From NCBI GenBank assembly GCA_020440605.1, contig JAGRNT010000005.1, positions 62,001 through 126,000 of the forward strand: DNA of 64,000 nt, written 5' to 3'. This stretch comes from a bacterium (lineage in GTDB: Bacteria; 4484-113; JAFGCY01). Numbering within the stretch: the stretch's first letter is position 1; every line of letters begins with the position of its first letter. The notes under the pieces are model-generated. The model made no database searches and was not told where the DNA came from. It was given only the letters and a program-made list of their open reading frames with translations. This document shows positions 49,979 through 58,960 of this stretch, in pieces. A program made the position numbers and the translations under genes.

Positions 49979-50890
49979 CTAGGAACTGACGATGCTCGGC
50001 AGCAGCACATCGGTCACGCGGCCGTACTGCTCACCGATGATGTCATTGATCTTGATGCGGATGTTGTCCTTGAACAGGTCCTTGCCGCTGGGACGGATGA
50101 AGTCCTCCGCCAGGGTGCGTGTGACCTCGTCATTGATCATGTCGCGGATGCGTGAGTCATTCTCCATCAGCATGGTCTCCATCAGCGAGCGCGGCTTGCC
50201 GGGCAGCTCAGGCATCTCCGGGGGCGGAGCCTCCTTCGGGGCACCGTGCATCGCCGGCACGACCTCTGTTTCCACGTTGCCATCCTCGACCGCAGCCACG
50301 ACCTGCACCTCGCCGGCGGGCTGCAGGGAGTCGTCAGCACCCGTGTCCGGAGGCAGTACGGCATGTCCGCCCTTCCCGCCGTCCTTGGGGTTGCCATGTT
50401 CATCGAGCCCGAGCTGGTAGTTGCGGTAGAGTGTGACTCCCTCGTCATACTTGTCCATCATCGCCTCGTAGACCTCCCACTCATGGCGGTCATAGAGGCT
50501 TTCCAGCTCCAGGATCATGCTCATCTTCACGAACTTGTTGTCAGCGGTGTTGCTCACGATCTCGCCGAGGTCGTAGAGCACGCCCTCGGCGGGCACGACG
50601 TAGTTGCCGTCGCTCTCCTCACCGTGCTCGCCGTGTTCAGCGTCGGCATGCATCTCGCCCTCGCCGTGCTCCTCGCCGGGCACGGCCATCGTGCCACCCT
50701 CCTCCAGCCGGGACTTGAGCCCGTTCAGCTGCAGGAACAACAGCGCACTGAAGGCGATCGCCCCCACGGCCACCGCCAGCGAGACGATCACGAGGATCGG
50801 CGGCTTGGCCCCGCCGCCTGCGGCCTTCTTCTTCTTGGCAGGCTTGCCTTCCTGCACCTCATCAACATCAATCGCCTGGTTGTCAGCCAT
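49979..50890 (-). CDS. fliL: FliL-like flagellar stator-associated protein with a large insertion
   Basis: A cytoplasmic N-terminus, one membrane helix (about 31-57) and a periplasmic stomatin-like domain match FliL. The family parts are YDLGEIVSNTADNKFVKMSM before and DSRIRDMINDEVTRTL with SGKDLFKDNIRIKINDII after an insertion of about 95 residues (145-240) rich in Gly, Pro, Asp and Glu. FliL surrounds and activates MotA/MotB stators. It also has an acidic His-rich linker (about 72-92). 303 residues against about 155-180 in most FliL. It precedes a small lipoprotein, motB and motA in reverse order on the same strand. Confidence 0.88.
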   Translation of the reverse strand: MADNQAIDVDEVQEGKPAKKKKAAGGGAKPPILVIVSLAVAVGAIAFSALLFLQLNGLKSRLEEGGTMAVPGEEHGEGEMHADAEHGEHGEESDGNYVVPAEGVLYDLGEIVSNTADNKFVKMSMILELESLYDRHEWEVYEAMMDKYDEGVTLYRNYQLGLDEHGNPKDGGKGGHAVLPPDTGADDSLQPAGEVQVVAAVEDGNVETEVVPAMHGAPKEAPPPEMPELPGKPRSLMETMLMENDSRIRDMINDEVTRTLAEDFIRPSGKDLFKDNIRIKINDIIGEQYGRVTDVLLPSIVSS

Positions 50891-50961
50891 CTGCTTCCCT
50901 CTCTTCGGGACTTGTAATCAACACTACCTGTATCTATAACGTGGCCCCGCCGACTTGCGGT

Positions 50962-51249
50962 CTATTTGGGGCCCGGCTTGTAGCCGTGGAATTCCTTTAG
51001 GGTCTCGTAGTCGAGGATGTAGACCCGGTTATCTCGCTTGATCGCATTCCTGTACTTCGGCGTGTTCGGCCAGTACAGGCGCCGGCTGCTGTCGGCGACA
51101 TAGCGGTAGTCGTCAATGGCAACATGTGAGTTGCTGGCGACGTCCATGAAATTCTGGCCAAACCCGGTCTCGCCGCGCGGGCAGCCGCCGAGCAGCAGGC
51201 AGATCAGGCCCGTTGCCAGCCAGCGCAGGAGGTGCTGGATGCCATGCAT
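50962..51249 (-). CDS. Small lipoprotein in the stator gene cluster, 95 aa
   Basis: The start at 51249 lies one nucleotide past the motB stop and gives a signal peptide with lipobox LLLGGC. The mature protein is about 73 residues, basic and Tyr-rich (DDYRYVADSSRRLYWPNT). I do not recognise it. Its tight position between motB and fliL suggests a role in stator anchoring or motility, by context only. Confidence 0.75.
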   Translation of the reverse strand: MHGIQHLLRWLATGLICLLLGGCPRGETGFGQNFMDVASNSHVAIDDYRYVADSSRRLYWPNTPKYRNAIKRDNRVYILDYETLKEFHGYKPGPK

Positions 51250-51250
51250 C

Positions 51251-52180
51251 TCAGTGCCCCGTCCCATTTCCCGTCACGGGCAGGCCTGGGTTGAGCTGCG
51301 GTCCGACCAGCTGCTGCGGGTCCTCCTCGCTTGCCGGGCTGTCCGAGCCGTAGGCCCGGCGGATCACGATTTCCACGCGGCGGTTGGCATCGCGGCCATG
51401 TTCGCTGGCATTGCTCTCCAGCGGCCGGGTGTCGGCATAGCCCGCCACGCTCACGCGCTCGCGCGGCAGCCCTCCGGCGATCAGCTGGCGGGCCACGCTT
51501 GCGGCGCGGGCCGCCGAGAGTTCCCAGTTGCTCGGATACTGCGCGCTGGCAATCGGCCGGTCGTCGGTATGGCCGAGGATCTCGATCTCGTTCGGCAGCC
51601 GGTTGAGCTCGCGCCCCAGTTCAGCCAGCACCTCGCGGAACACCGGCGTCATCTGGGCCGAGCCGCTTCCGAACAGCAGGCGGTCATCACGGAAGGTGAG
51701 CACGATGCCCTGTTCCGTGAAGCGCATCGCCACCCGCTCGTCATGTTCGAAGCCCTGCATCAGCTGCTCGCCCTCGCTGCGGGCCTCATGCTCCAAGAGG
51801 TCGCGCAGCTTCTCCAGCAGGCCGTGTCCATCCGTCTCGCCCTCCATCACGCGGCGGAAGCGGAAGATCTGGATCGGGGTCTGGTGCTCGGGAAACAGGA
51901 TCGACGGCGACTCGCCGCCGGAGGTCGTACCGAGATCCAGCGGGGTCGTGCTGGCATCCTCGCCGATGCTCTCATCCGGCTCGAGCGTGGTGCTCTTGGA
52001 GGTGGCCCCCATGCCGTTGGACATGCTCTCGGCCAGGGCCTTGAACTTCTCCAGCTCGATGTTGCTCATCGAGAACAGGATGATGAACACCACCGTCAGC
52101 AGCGTGATCATGTCCGCGTAGCTGATCAGCCAGCGCTCATCGCCGCCCTCATTTCCGCTCGGTGCCTGGGGAATGTACAA
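51251..52180 (-). CDS. motB: Flagellar stator protein MotB
   Basis: The N-terminus carries the single membrane helix with the proton-binding Asp23 (RWLISYADMITLLTVVF). The C-terminal OmpA-like peptidoglycan-binding domain (about 165-275) has IEILGHTDDRPI, NWELSAARAASVARQLI and GRDANRRVEIVI. A linker of about 110 residues contains an acidic stretch. Together with MotA it forms the ion-driven torque unit fixed to the cell wall. Length 309 residues. A Thr- and Pro-containing tail after residue 280 is longer than usual. Confidence 0.94.
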   Translation of the reverse strand: MYIPQAPSGNEGGDERWLISYADMITLLTVVFIILFSMSNIELEKFKALAESMSNGMGATSKSTTLEPDESIGEDASTTPLDLGTTSGGESPSILFPEHQTPIQIFRFRRVMEGETDGHGLLEKLRDLLEHEARSEGEQLMQGFEHDERVAMRFTEQGIVLTFRDDRLLFGSGSAQMTPVFREVLAELGRELNRLPNEIEILGHTDDRPIASAQYPSNWELSAARAASVARQLIAGGLPRERVSVAGYADTRPLESNASEHGRDANRRVEIVIRRAYGSDSPASEEDPQQLVGPQLNPGLPVTGNGTGH

Positions 52181-52206
52181 GTGCTTGTCCTTTCAGGAGG
52201 CCCTGA

Positions 52207-52980
52207 TCAGCCTTCCTGCTTCACGTGCGCGCGTTCCTTGGGAGGCAGGAAGGCCGCGAGCTTCTCCTGCACGATGCGCGGGTTGTCACCGGCCTGGATC
52301 GAGAGGATGCCCTCCACCATGATCTCGCGCACGAGCACCTCCTCCTTGCTGGCATTCTTGAGCTTGCTGGCCCAGGGCAGGAACAGCGCGTTGGCACTGC
52401 CCACGCCGTACAGCGTGGCGATGAAGGCCGCGGCCACCATCGGTCCCAGGCTGCCCGGGTCGGAGAGGTTTGACAGCACCAGCACGAGGCCCATCACGGT
52501 TCCGACGATCCCGAAGGTCGGCGTGAAGCCGGCCATGGTCTCGAGGTAGGCGGCCCCGACGTGGTGGCGCTCCTCCACGAACTTGATGTCCGTATGCAGG
52601 ATGTCCTTGACGAGCTCGGTGTCGTTGCCATCGATCACGAGCTGCAGGCCGTTGCGCAGGAAGGGGTCCGTTTCATTGTTGGCATCCTCCTCCAGCACCA
52701 GCAGGCCTTCACGGCGCACCTTCTCGGAGAATTCCACGAACTTCTTGATGACGGGCACCGGGTCCAGCTTCGGGCGCATGTAGCACTGCATGATCACCTT
52801 CCAGAGGTTGATCGATGAGCCGAGCGGGAAGGCCACCATCGTGGCTCCGCCGGCCCCGCCGAACACGATGCTGGCGGCGCTGATGGCAATCAGCTGCGTC
52901 GGCGTGCCGCCTTCGATCGTGAAGCCGGCGAAGACTCCGCCGAGGCAGATCAGAATTCCGACGATACTTGCGAGATCCAT
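52207..52980 (-). CDS. motA: Flagellar stator protein MotA
   Basis: With the ATG at 52980 the protein has 257 residues and begins in the first helix (MDLASIVGILICLGGVFAGF). Four helices are visible. The family segment between helices 3 and 4 reads GFTPTFGIVGTVMGLVLVL, with PMVAAAFIATLYGVGSANAL after it, including the conserved Pro residues. It is the ion-channel and torque-generating subunit. 26 nt separate it from motB downstream. Confidence 0.94.
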   Translation of the reverse strand: MDLASIVGILICLGGVFAGFTIEGGTPTQLIAISAASIVFGGAGGATMVAFPLGSSINLWKVIMQCYMRPKLDPVPVIKKFVEFSEKVRREGLLVLEEDANNETDPFLRNGLQLVIDGNDTELVKDILHTDIKFVEERHHVGAAYLETMAGFTPTFGIVGTVMGLVLVLSNLSDPGSLGPMVAAAFIATLYGVGSANALFLPWASKLKNASKEEVLVREIMVEGILSIQAGDNPRIVQEKLAAFLPPKERAHVKQEG

Positions 52981-53044
52981 TGCTTTGAGCCGTCCCGTGG
53001 ATTCCACGCCGGCCGGCCCGGCCTGCTCATGCCGGTGGATGGCC

Positions 53045-53050
53045 TATACT
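53045..53050 (+). promoter_or_regulatory. -10 hexamer of a leaderless microprotein gene
   Basis: TATACT ends 6 nt before the ATG at 53057; no ribosome site lies between. Confidence 0.5.
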
Positions 53051-53056
53051 GATCGG

Positions 53057-53167
53057 ATGCGCATGCTCAGACAGCTGCTGCTGTTCATCCTGATCGCGGT
53101 CGTGGTTGCTGGGATATTTAACGGCTGCTGGTTCGTGTTCTTCAGCAACTGGCGCCATCTGCTCTGA
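53057..53167 (+). CDS. Possible 36-residue single-helix membrane peptide
   Basis: The frame encodes a basic start (MRMLRQ), a hydrophobic helix (LLLFILIAVVVAGIFNG) and a short aromatic tail (CWFVFFSNWRHLL). It lies in the 242-nt gap between motA and the glycoside hydrolase-like gene and has the same TANNNT-N6-ATG start as other genes in this window. It could be a stator or membrane-complex accessory peptide. The frame is short enough to be fortuitous, so confidence is moderate. Confidence 0.45.
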   Translation: MRMLRQLLLFILIAVVVAGIFNGCWFVFFSNWRHLL

Positions 53168-53222
53168 TTAGATCCCGATTACAGGGATTCGCACCCTCTC
53201 CCCGCTGCCTGCAGGCGGCTGC

Positions 53223-55682
53223 TCAGTCCCGTCCTTCGAGCACCGCTTCACTGTCAATTTCCAGCGGCTTCTTCAGTGCGGGTTCAGTGCTCATCGGTGT
53301 ACCCTCCGGCACGGGCTGGCGCTGCGGACCGTCCCTGAACAGCGGCCGCAGCGAGTCAATCCCGCCGAATAGGTCGCGCATTGCAAAGTAGATCGGCTTG
53401 AGCCGGCTGTGGTACAGGATGTCCTCCGTGTCCCAGTCCTCCCAGCTGTAGATCCCGCTCCTGCTGGTGAGGATGCGGTTCCAGCCGTCGAACTGCGAAC
53501 TCAGCTCGGCTTCCGGGTCGTCATAGTCGTAGACATCCATCCCCGGCCAGACCGCCAGCTGCTCCCCGCGCGAGCTGGTCAGGGCCAGGCCTATGCCGAT
53601 CCCGTCCGTGACGATGCTGGAGTTCTTCGAGGGATCGTCAGGGTCGCTGCTGAGTACGCGCCGCTGGTGCGGGCCGACGAAGCCCAGCAGGATCCAGGGC
53701 ATGCGGATCTCGACCACGCCGCTCTCGGGGCTGCTGTTCCAGACCGCCTGCTGGCTGTAGTGCGGGTCGCCCTTGACGAGGCTGCCGCGTGGCAGCGGAT
53801 TGAGCTTGAAGGACTGCGAGGGGAAGAAGGTCCCGTCACGCCCGATGCGGTAGATGTTGGTTTCCACCCAGGGCTCGAACCAGCTCCAGCGGTTCTCCTC
53901 CCATTGCAGGTAGTGCGGCTTGGCCTCCGCCAGCGAGATCGATTTCGATACCTCGTCATTGAAGGGCCGCCAGTAGCGCCAGGTTTCGCACTGGTACATG
54001 TAGGCCCTGTCGCTCTTGAGCTGCACCACGGTCTCGAGCCCGGTGTCACTCACGAACTTCAGCGGGCCGGGCCAGGCGAAGTTGCCGGCACTGCGGTCCA
54101 GCACGTCGTAGCCGATGCTGAGCTCAGTGTCGCGGAATTCCCAGTCCTGGAAGTTGTCAATGGCGATGCGCAGCGTGAACCAGCCCTCGTCATGGGTGGC
54201 CTGCACGCTGCTGATGACCGGTGCATTGCTCGCGATCGGCACCGATTCACCGGGCAGTTCCGGCACATCCGCCCATTCCTCAGCGTTGCCACTGAGCGTG
54301 CAGTTGGGGCCGCCCTCGCCCGGCAGCAGCGCCACCATCCCGTAGTTCTCCTCCGGGTCGTAGGGGTTGTACCAGAGCCGGCGGTCATCCCAGGGGTCGT
54401 AGAAGTCGGCCCAGACCCAGGTCTTCTTGAACCACTCATCGATCCAGGCGAAGACGATCCCTCCGGCGCAGCCGCTGTCATAGATGTCATATGTCAGCCG
54501 CTCCATGCCCTCGATCACCTCCTCTTCGGAGTGCCCGCCGTGGTGCAGGCCCTGCTTCTGCATGTGGGCAGGCATCGGGCCGTTGGGCAGGCCGTACTCG
54601 GCGACGAGCAGCGGCATCGTGCCGTAGTGCTCCTTCAGATGCGTGAGATAGCCGTAGTAGTTGCTGATGCCGAAGCGGTCCCGGGCCTGGCTGTACTCCA
54701 CCTCGTTGTCAAGGAAGTCCGGCCAGTAAGGGTAGATGTGGTACGAGGCGTAGACACCGGCGCGGAACTCGGGCGAGACTGTGAAGTCCTTGACCGTCAT
54801 CTGGATCGTGTCCGAGCTGAAGATGTCAACACGGCCATCACCTTCCTCGATGGCATTCGCGGAGAGCCGGCTCTCACTGACATGCTCCATCGGGTCCGTC
54901 ACCGGCCAGGAACTGTAGGTGATCGGGTGCTGGCTGTCGTACTGGTCGGCCTCGTAGCTGACCGTGTAGTCGCACATCTTGGCGAGCCAGCAGTCGATCG
55001 GCTGCTTGTCAATCGCGCTGATGTAGCGGCCCTGGTATGTCGTGCGGTCGGAGATCTCGTGAAAGCGCTCGATGTCGTCAGGTTCCCATTCACGGCCCCA
55101 GAGCCAGGCCAGCAGCCAGGGTGAGACATCGGCCGTGTAGCGCCCGCCGGTCCAGCCCGGCCGGTCGTCAAAGTTGGCGTTGCCATGCACGAGGTCCACG
55201 GCCCGGCGTGAGTTCATCTCGCATTCGGCATTGAAGGCCTCACCCCAGAAGTCGTATTCCGGATCGAAGGGCGGCGTGATCCAGCAGCCCTGGATCAGCC
55301 AGATGGTCTGGTCGGGGTAGGTCGTGTTGTGGTACAGCAGCGCCTTGTAGACTTCCGGAGGGAGGATCGTGTAGACGCGGATCACGTTGCAGTTCATGTC
55401 CGCGATCAGCTTCAGCCAGTCCCGGAACAGCTGCTCGTCGTGCGGGAATTCACTGGGATGCTTGCCGGGCAGCGCCGCCGAGAGGTTCATGCCGCGCACG
55501 AAGATCGGTTCATAGCTCCCGTCCGGCTGGCGGATCTCCAGATAGTCGATCCCCGCACGGGTCGGCACCCGGGGTTCAGCCCAGGCCTGGCGTGCTGAGC
55601 AGAGCTGCATGGACACTGCGGCCAGCAGGCCGGCCAGCAGGCGGCCGGGCAGTCGGGACAGCCATGGCGCGGGGTGGGACAT
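53223..55682 (-). CDS. Secreted glycoside hydrolase-like protein (clan A TIM barrel), 819 aa
   Basis: Starting at 55682 gives a signal peptide (about 1-36). Residues 45-480 read as a (beta/alpha)8 barrel of the GH2/GH5 type: FVRGMNLSAALPGKHPSEFP at the first strand, NCNVIRVYTILPPEVY at the second, LLAWLWGREWEP with the candidate acid/base Glu (E198 or E200) and LLVAEYGLPNG with the candidate nucleophile E362. The remainder (500-790) is beta-rich, probably carbohydrate-binding. It is encoded divergently from a regulator-HEAT-glycosyltransferase operon, so processing of the glycan made there is a likely role. TATCAT ends 7 nt before the ATG. Confidence 0.82.
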   Translation of the reverse strand: MSHPAPWLSRLPGRLLAGLLAAVSMQLCSARQAWAEPRVPTRAGIDYLEIRQPDGSYEPIFVRGMNLSAALPGKHPSEFPHDEQLFRDWLKLIADMNCNVIRVYTILPPEVYKALLYHNTTYPDQTIWLIQGCWITPPFDPEYDFWGEAFNAECEMNSRRAVDLVHGNANFDDRPGWTGGRYTADVSPWLLAWLWGREWEPDDIERFHEISDRTTYQGRYISAIDKQPIDCWLAKMCDYTVSYEADQYDSQHPITYSSWPVTDPMEHVSESRLSANAIEEGDGRVDIFSSDTIQMTVKDFTVSPEFRAGVYASYHIYPYWPDFLDNEVEYSQARDRFGISNYYGYLTHLKEHYGTMPLLVAEYGLPNGPMPAHMQKQGLHHGGHSEEEVIEGMERLTYDIYDSGCAGGIVFAWIDEWFKKTWVWADFYDPWDDRRLWYNPYDPEENYGMVALLPGEGGPNCTLSGNAEEWADVPELPGESVPIASNAPVISSVQATHDEGWFTLRIAIDNFQDWEFRDTELSIGYDVLDRSAGNFAWPGPLKFVSDTGLETVVQLKSDRAYMYQCETWRYWRPFNDEVSKSISLAEAKPHYLQWEENRWSWFEPWVETNIYRIGRDGTFFPSQSFKLNPLPRGSLVKGDPHYSQQAVWNSSPESGVVEIRMPWILLGFVGPHQRRVLSSDPDDPSKNSSIVTDGIGIGLALTSSRGEQLAVWPGMDVYDYDDPEAELSSQFDGWNRILTSRSGIYSWEDWDTEDILYHSRLKPIYFAMRDLFGGIDSLRPLFRDGPQRQPVPEGTPMSTEPALKKPLEIDSEAVLEGRD

Positions 55683-55689
55683 TGCCAGA

Positions 55690-55695
55690 ATGATA
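55690..55695 (-). promoter_or_regulatory. -10 hexamer of the hydrolase gene (leaderless)
   Basis: The minus strand reads TATCAT, 7 nt before the ATG at 55682, without a ribosome site. Confidence 0.5.
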
Positions 55696-55839
55696 GACCA
55701 TGCAGAGCGCGATGCAGGACTCAGGCACCGCTCCGTGAAACGCGACGGGGCTGGCAATCCAAGTTGCAACAATGCGGGAAAAAGGGCAAGTAGTCAGAAA
55801 TCCACACATATAGACATGGTAAAATCAGGCGCCGGAATC

Positions 55840-55863
55840 ATGTGCCCTACTTGCGAACAGTGA
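55840..55863 (+). other. Possible 7-codon leader frame before the receiver gene
   Basis: ATG TGC CCT ACT TGC GAA CAG TGA would encode MCPTCEQ. It lies 14 nt after TAAAAT (55820-55825) and ends 8 nt before the receiver-protein ATG at 55872. It could be a regulatory leader or mean nothing. Confidence 0.2.
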
Positions 55864-55871
55864 TTTTCACA

Positions 55872-56288
55872 ATGGACTCCAATCCCGTTTCCAATCCGAG
55901 AATCCTTGTCGTCCTCGAGGACGACAGCCTGTTTGCGATCCTCTCCTACAAGCTCGAGCGCCAGGGTTTCCAGGTCAGTCGGGCCTCCGACGGGATCCAG
56001 GCCCTGGAGCGGATGGAGCAGCAGTATTTCGAGCTGCTACTGATTGACATCCTGATCCAGAAGCTGGATGGCTTCCAGGTGATGCGGGAGATCCAGCAGC
56101 GGGAACAGGTGCAGGAGCCGGGCGCGATGGTCGTGATCAGTGCTCGTGAGGATGAGGATGACATCCTCAGCGCATTCCGGCTGGGCTGCGTTGACTACGT
56201 GACGATCCCCTTCAGCATCAACGTGCTGATTGCCAGGCTGTACAACGCCCTCAAGCACGTGCAGCACAGTCCCGTGCGGACCGGCTGA
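55872..56288 (+). CDS. Stand-alone receiver-domain protein lacking the conserved Lys
   Basis: The 138-residue protein is a single REC domain. The acidic pair D17-D18 (VVLEDDSL), phospho-acceptor D59 (LLLIDILIQKLDG) and S90 (MVVISARED) are present. The otherwise nearly invariant Lys of the KPF motif is Ile112 (DYVTIPFSINVL). That Lys normally links phosphorylation to the conformational switch, so signalling is probably altered or phosphate-independent. No output domain is fused. It heads a tight gene row with a HEAT-repeat membrane protein and a glycosyltransferase. A GTG at 55842 is an alternative start. Confidence 0.88.
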   Translation: MDSNPVSNPRILVVLEDDSLFAILSYKLERQGFQVSRASDGIQALERMEQQYFELLLIDILIQKLDGFQVMREIQQREQVQEPGAMVVISAREDEDDILSAFRLGCVDYVTIPFSINVLIARLYNALKHVQHSPVRTG

Positions 56289-56358
56289 ACCGGCACGGGC
56301 AATCCGCCGGCGGCTGCCATCCGGCCGCAGCCGGAACCAGGAATCAACAGACAGACAG

Positions 56359-57495
56359 ATGATCGCAGAAGCAGTGCAGTATCTCGTGGCGGGAATCTTC
56401 CTCAATTCCGCGCTGCTGTTTCTGATCATCGTGGCCCAGCGGATGCTGAATGCCAGCCACCTGCGCTGGGCCAGCCGGCGCCGCAGCGAGCTGCTGCCGG
56501 TCTTCGCCCGCTACATGAGTGCCGACATCTCAATCGAGGACATGCTCACGGAGATCGGCACTTCCGTTGATCTGGCGGAGGAGATGATCCTCGGCTTCCT
56601 GCGCCAGCTGCGCGGCAGTGAACGAAGCAAGCTGCTGGCGCTCGCGCACCGTCTGCGCCTGCTGGAACGCAGCATCAGCAGGCTGAATGTCTGGGACTGG
56701 CGCAACCGCGACATCGCGGCGATGCAGCTCGGGATCTACGGCCTGCGTGACAGCGTGCCGGAGCTGGCCCACAGCCTGCGCGACAAGCGCATGGAAGTCC
56801 GCTTCACAGCCGCCCGCAGCATGGGCATGATCGGCACCCCCGAGGCTGGCAGCGCCCTGCTGAGCATCCTCAACCGGCCGGAGCTGATGGAGACCACGCG
56901 GCTCGTCGAGATCGTGCAGAAGATGGGCGGGCAGGCCATCCAGCCGCTCAGGCAGATGCTGGAGGACCCGGAGTATCCGCTGGAGTCGAAGCTGATCGCG
57001 ATCGATCTCGTCGGCGACCTGCAGGAGTACCGGCTGCTGGACGTGCTGCATGCCAGCCTGCGCAGCCCGGAGCCGGAAGTGGTGATCCGCAGCCTGAAGG
57101 CGATCAGCAAGATCTCCTCACCGGGCAGCATCCCGGACTTCCTGCGCCTCGCGGAGGATCCCGCCTGGGAGATCCGGGCCCAGGCCGTCAAGGCGCTCGG
57201 CACGATGCATGTCGACGAGGGCCTGCCGATCCTGCGCCAGGCACTCTCCGACCCCAGCTACTGGGTGCGGCGCAATGCTGCGCAGTCACTGGCGGCCTGC
57301 GGCTACAGCGGCGGGGAGATCCTGCGCGAGGCCCGGCTGGACAGCGATGACTTCGCACGAGATGTTGCCAACTACCAGCTCCAGCGCTCCAACGGCCAGC
57401 TCAGCCGCCGCGATGCTGCGGGTCTGCCGCTCGCGGAGGGTGGCTCTGACCCGGCCCCGCTGCCGGGCCGCCGCCGGCCGGAGGTGCAGGGCTGA
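56359..57495 (+). CDS. Membrane-anchored HEAT-repeat protein, 378 aa
   Basis: An N-terminal helix (about 5-27) anchors the protein; a basic helical linker follows. From about residue 110, HEAT-like helix pairs repeat: LRDKRMEVRFTAARSMGMIG, SLRSPEPEVVIRSLKAISKI, LAEDPAWEIRAQAVKALGTM and LSDPSYWVRRNAAQSLAACG. These arrays bind proteins; here probable partners are the receiver protein before it and the glycosyltransferase after it, whose start codon overlaps the stop (TGATG). It may couple signal state to the synthase. The C-terminal tail is Pro/Arg-rich. Confidence 0.87.
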   Translation: MIAEAVQYLVAGIFLNSALLFLIIVAQRMLNASHLRWASRRRSELLPVFARYMSADISIEDMLTEIGTSVDLAEEMILGFLRQLRGSERSKLLALAHRLRLLERSISRLNVWDWRNRDIAAMQLGIYGLRDSVPELAHSLRDKRMEVRFTAARSMGMIGTPEAGSALLSILNRPELMETTRLVEIVQKMGGQAIQPLRQMLEDPEYPLESKLIAIDLVGDLQEYRLLDVLHASLRSPEPEVVIRSLKAISKISSPGSIPDFLRLAEDPAWEIRAQAVKALGTMHVDEGLPILRQALSDPSYWVRRNAAQSLAACGYSGGEILREARLDSDDFARDVANYQLQRSNGQLSRRDAAGLPLAEGGSDPAPLPGRRRPEVQG

Positions 57496-58934
57496 TGCCT
57501 GGCTTCGATCTTGACAACAGCTATGCGATCATCGTGATCCTCTGGCTCAGCGGCTTCTTCATCCTCTACACCGTGGGCCTGATCGTCTCCTACATCGTGT
57601 TCTTCCTGATGGGGATCATGAACCTCGGGCGCTACCGCCACTATGTCAACGTGGTGGACCTGCACGCGCTGTTCAAGACCTCGCTCACCAAGCCCGTGAG
57701 CATCCTCGTGCCCGCCTACAACGAGGAGCGCGTGATCATGGAGTCGGTGCGCTCACTGCTGACCCTGCACTACCCGCAGTTCGAGGTGATCGTCGTCAAC
57801 GACGGTTCCGCCGATGAGACGATGCGGGTGCTGATCGAGTCCTTCGACCTCGTGCCGGTCAGCAAGGTCTACCAGCGCAAGATCGACACCGAGCCCGTCA
57901 AGGCGATCTACGAGAGCCGCAGCAACCCGAACCTCGTGGTGGTTGACAAGCCCAACGGCGGCAAGAGCAGTGCGCTCAACGTCGGGATCAACGTCAGCCA
58001 GTATCCCTATTTCTGCACGCTGGACGCGGATTCGATCCTTGACAGCGACGCCCTGCTGAAGACGATGCGGCCCTTCATCGAGCACCCGGACACGATGATC
58101 GCCGTGGGCGGCGTGATCCGCGTTGCCAACAACTGCGTCGTCGACTACGGCCGCGTCAAGGAGGTCAACATCGCCGGCAACTGGCTGGCCCTGGCCCAGA
58201 CCGTGGAGTACCTGATGACCTTCCTCTCCAGCCGCATCGCCTTCGCGCGCATGGGCGTGGTGCTGCTGATCAGCGGCGCCTTCGGGATGTTCCACAAGGA
58301 AAGCGTGATCGAGGTCGGCGGCTACCGCGAGGACACGATCGGCGAGGACATGGAGCTCGTGGTGCGCCTCAACCGCATCCTGCGGAAAAAGGGCCGGCGT
58401 TTCCGGATGTTCTACAACCCGGACCCGGTCTGCTGGACCGAGGTCCCGGAGGACCTGAAGAGCCTCGCCGGCCAGCGCCGCCGCTGGCAGAAGGGTCTCG
58501 TTGACAGCATCCGCTACAACGGCGAGATGCTCTTCAACCCGCGTTTCGGCCTGCTCGGGATGTTCGGGATGCCCTACTACCTGATCTTCGAGATGCTGGG
58601 CTGCGTGGTGGAACTGTTCGGCTACGTGATGCTGATCGTGTTCTGGCTGGCGGGTGTGCTCTCGCTGGACTGGATGCTGCTCTGGATCCTGATGAGCATG
58701 GCAACGGGCTTCATGTTCACGGTGCTCTCCGTACTCGTGGAGGAACTGAGCTTCCATCGCTACCGCCGCGTGCGCGACCTGTTCATGCTGCTCTGGGGCG
58801 GCTTCCTCTACAACTTCGGCTTCCGCCAGATCAACGCGCTCTGGCGGCTGCAGGCCATGCTTGAATATCTGGGCGGCTTCCGCAAGCTCTGGGGCGCGAT
58901 CCGCCGGGGAGGTTTCCGCACCGCGGGTTCCTGA
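57495..58934 (+). CDS. Processive family 2 glycosyltransferase (membrane polysaccharide synthase)
   Basis: The 479-residue protein has helices at the N-terminus (about 8-40) and four near the C-terminus. Between them is a GT2 domain with D103 (VVNDGSADET), the metal-binding DAD at 177-179 (CTLDADSIL), ED at 284-285 (TIGEDMELVV) and QRRRW at 327-331 (AGQRRRWQKGL). The QxxRW motif marks processive synthases of the cellulose, poly-GlcNAc and hyaluronan type. No PilZ domain is fused, so control probably comes from the receiver and HEAT proteins of the same operon. The product is unknown. Confidence 0.93.
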   Translation: MPGFDLDNSYAIIVILWLSGFFILYTVGLIVSYIVFFLMGIMNLGRYRHYVNVVDLHALFKTSLTKPVSILVPAYNEERVIMESVRSLLTLHYPQFEVIVVNDGSADETMRVLIESFDLVPVSKVYQRKIDTEPVKAIYESRSNPNLVVVDKPNGGKSSALNVGINVSQYPYFCTLDADSILDSDALLKTMRPFIEHPDTMIAVGGVIRVANNCVVDYGRVKEVNIAGNWLALAQTVEYLMTFLSSRIAFARMGVVLLISGAFGMFHKESVIEVGGYREDTIGEDMELVVRLNRILRKKGRRFRMFYNPDPVCWTEVPEDLKSLAGQRRRWQKGLVDSIRYNGEMLFNPRFGLLGMFGMPYYLIFEMLGCVVELFGYVMLIVFWLAGVLSLDWMLLWILMSMATGFMFTVLSVLVEELSFHRYRRVRDLFMLLWGGFLYNFGFRQINALWRLQAMLEYLGGFRKLWGAIRRGGFRTAGS

Positions 58935-58960
58935 TCAGGAACCGTGTGCACGGGATTGCC

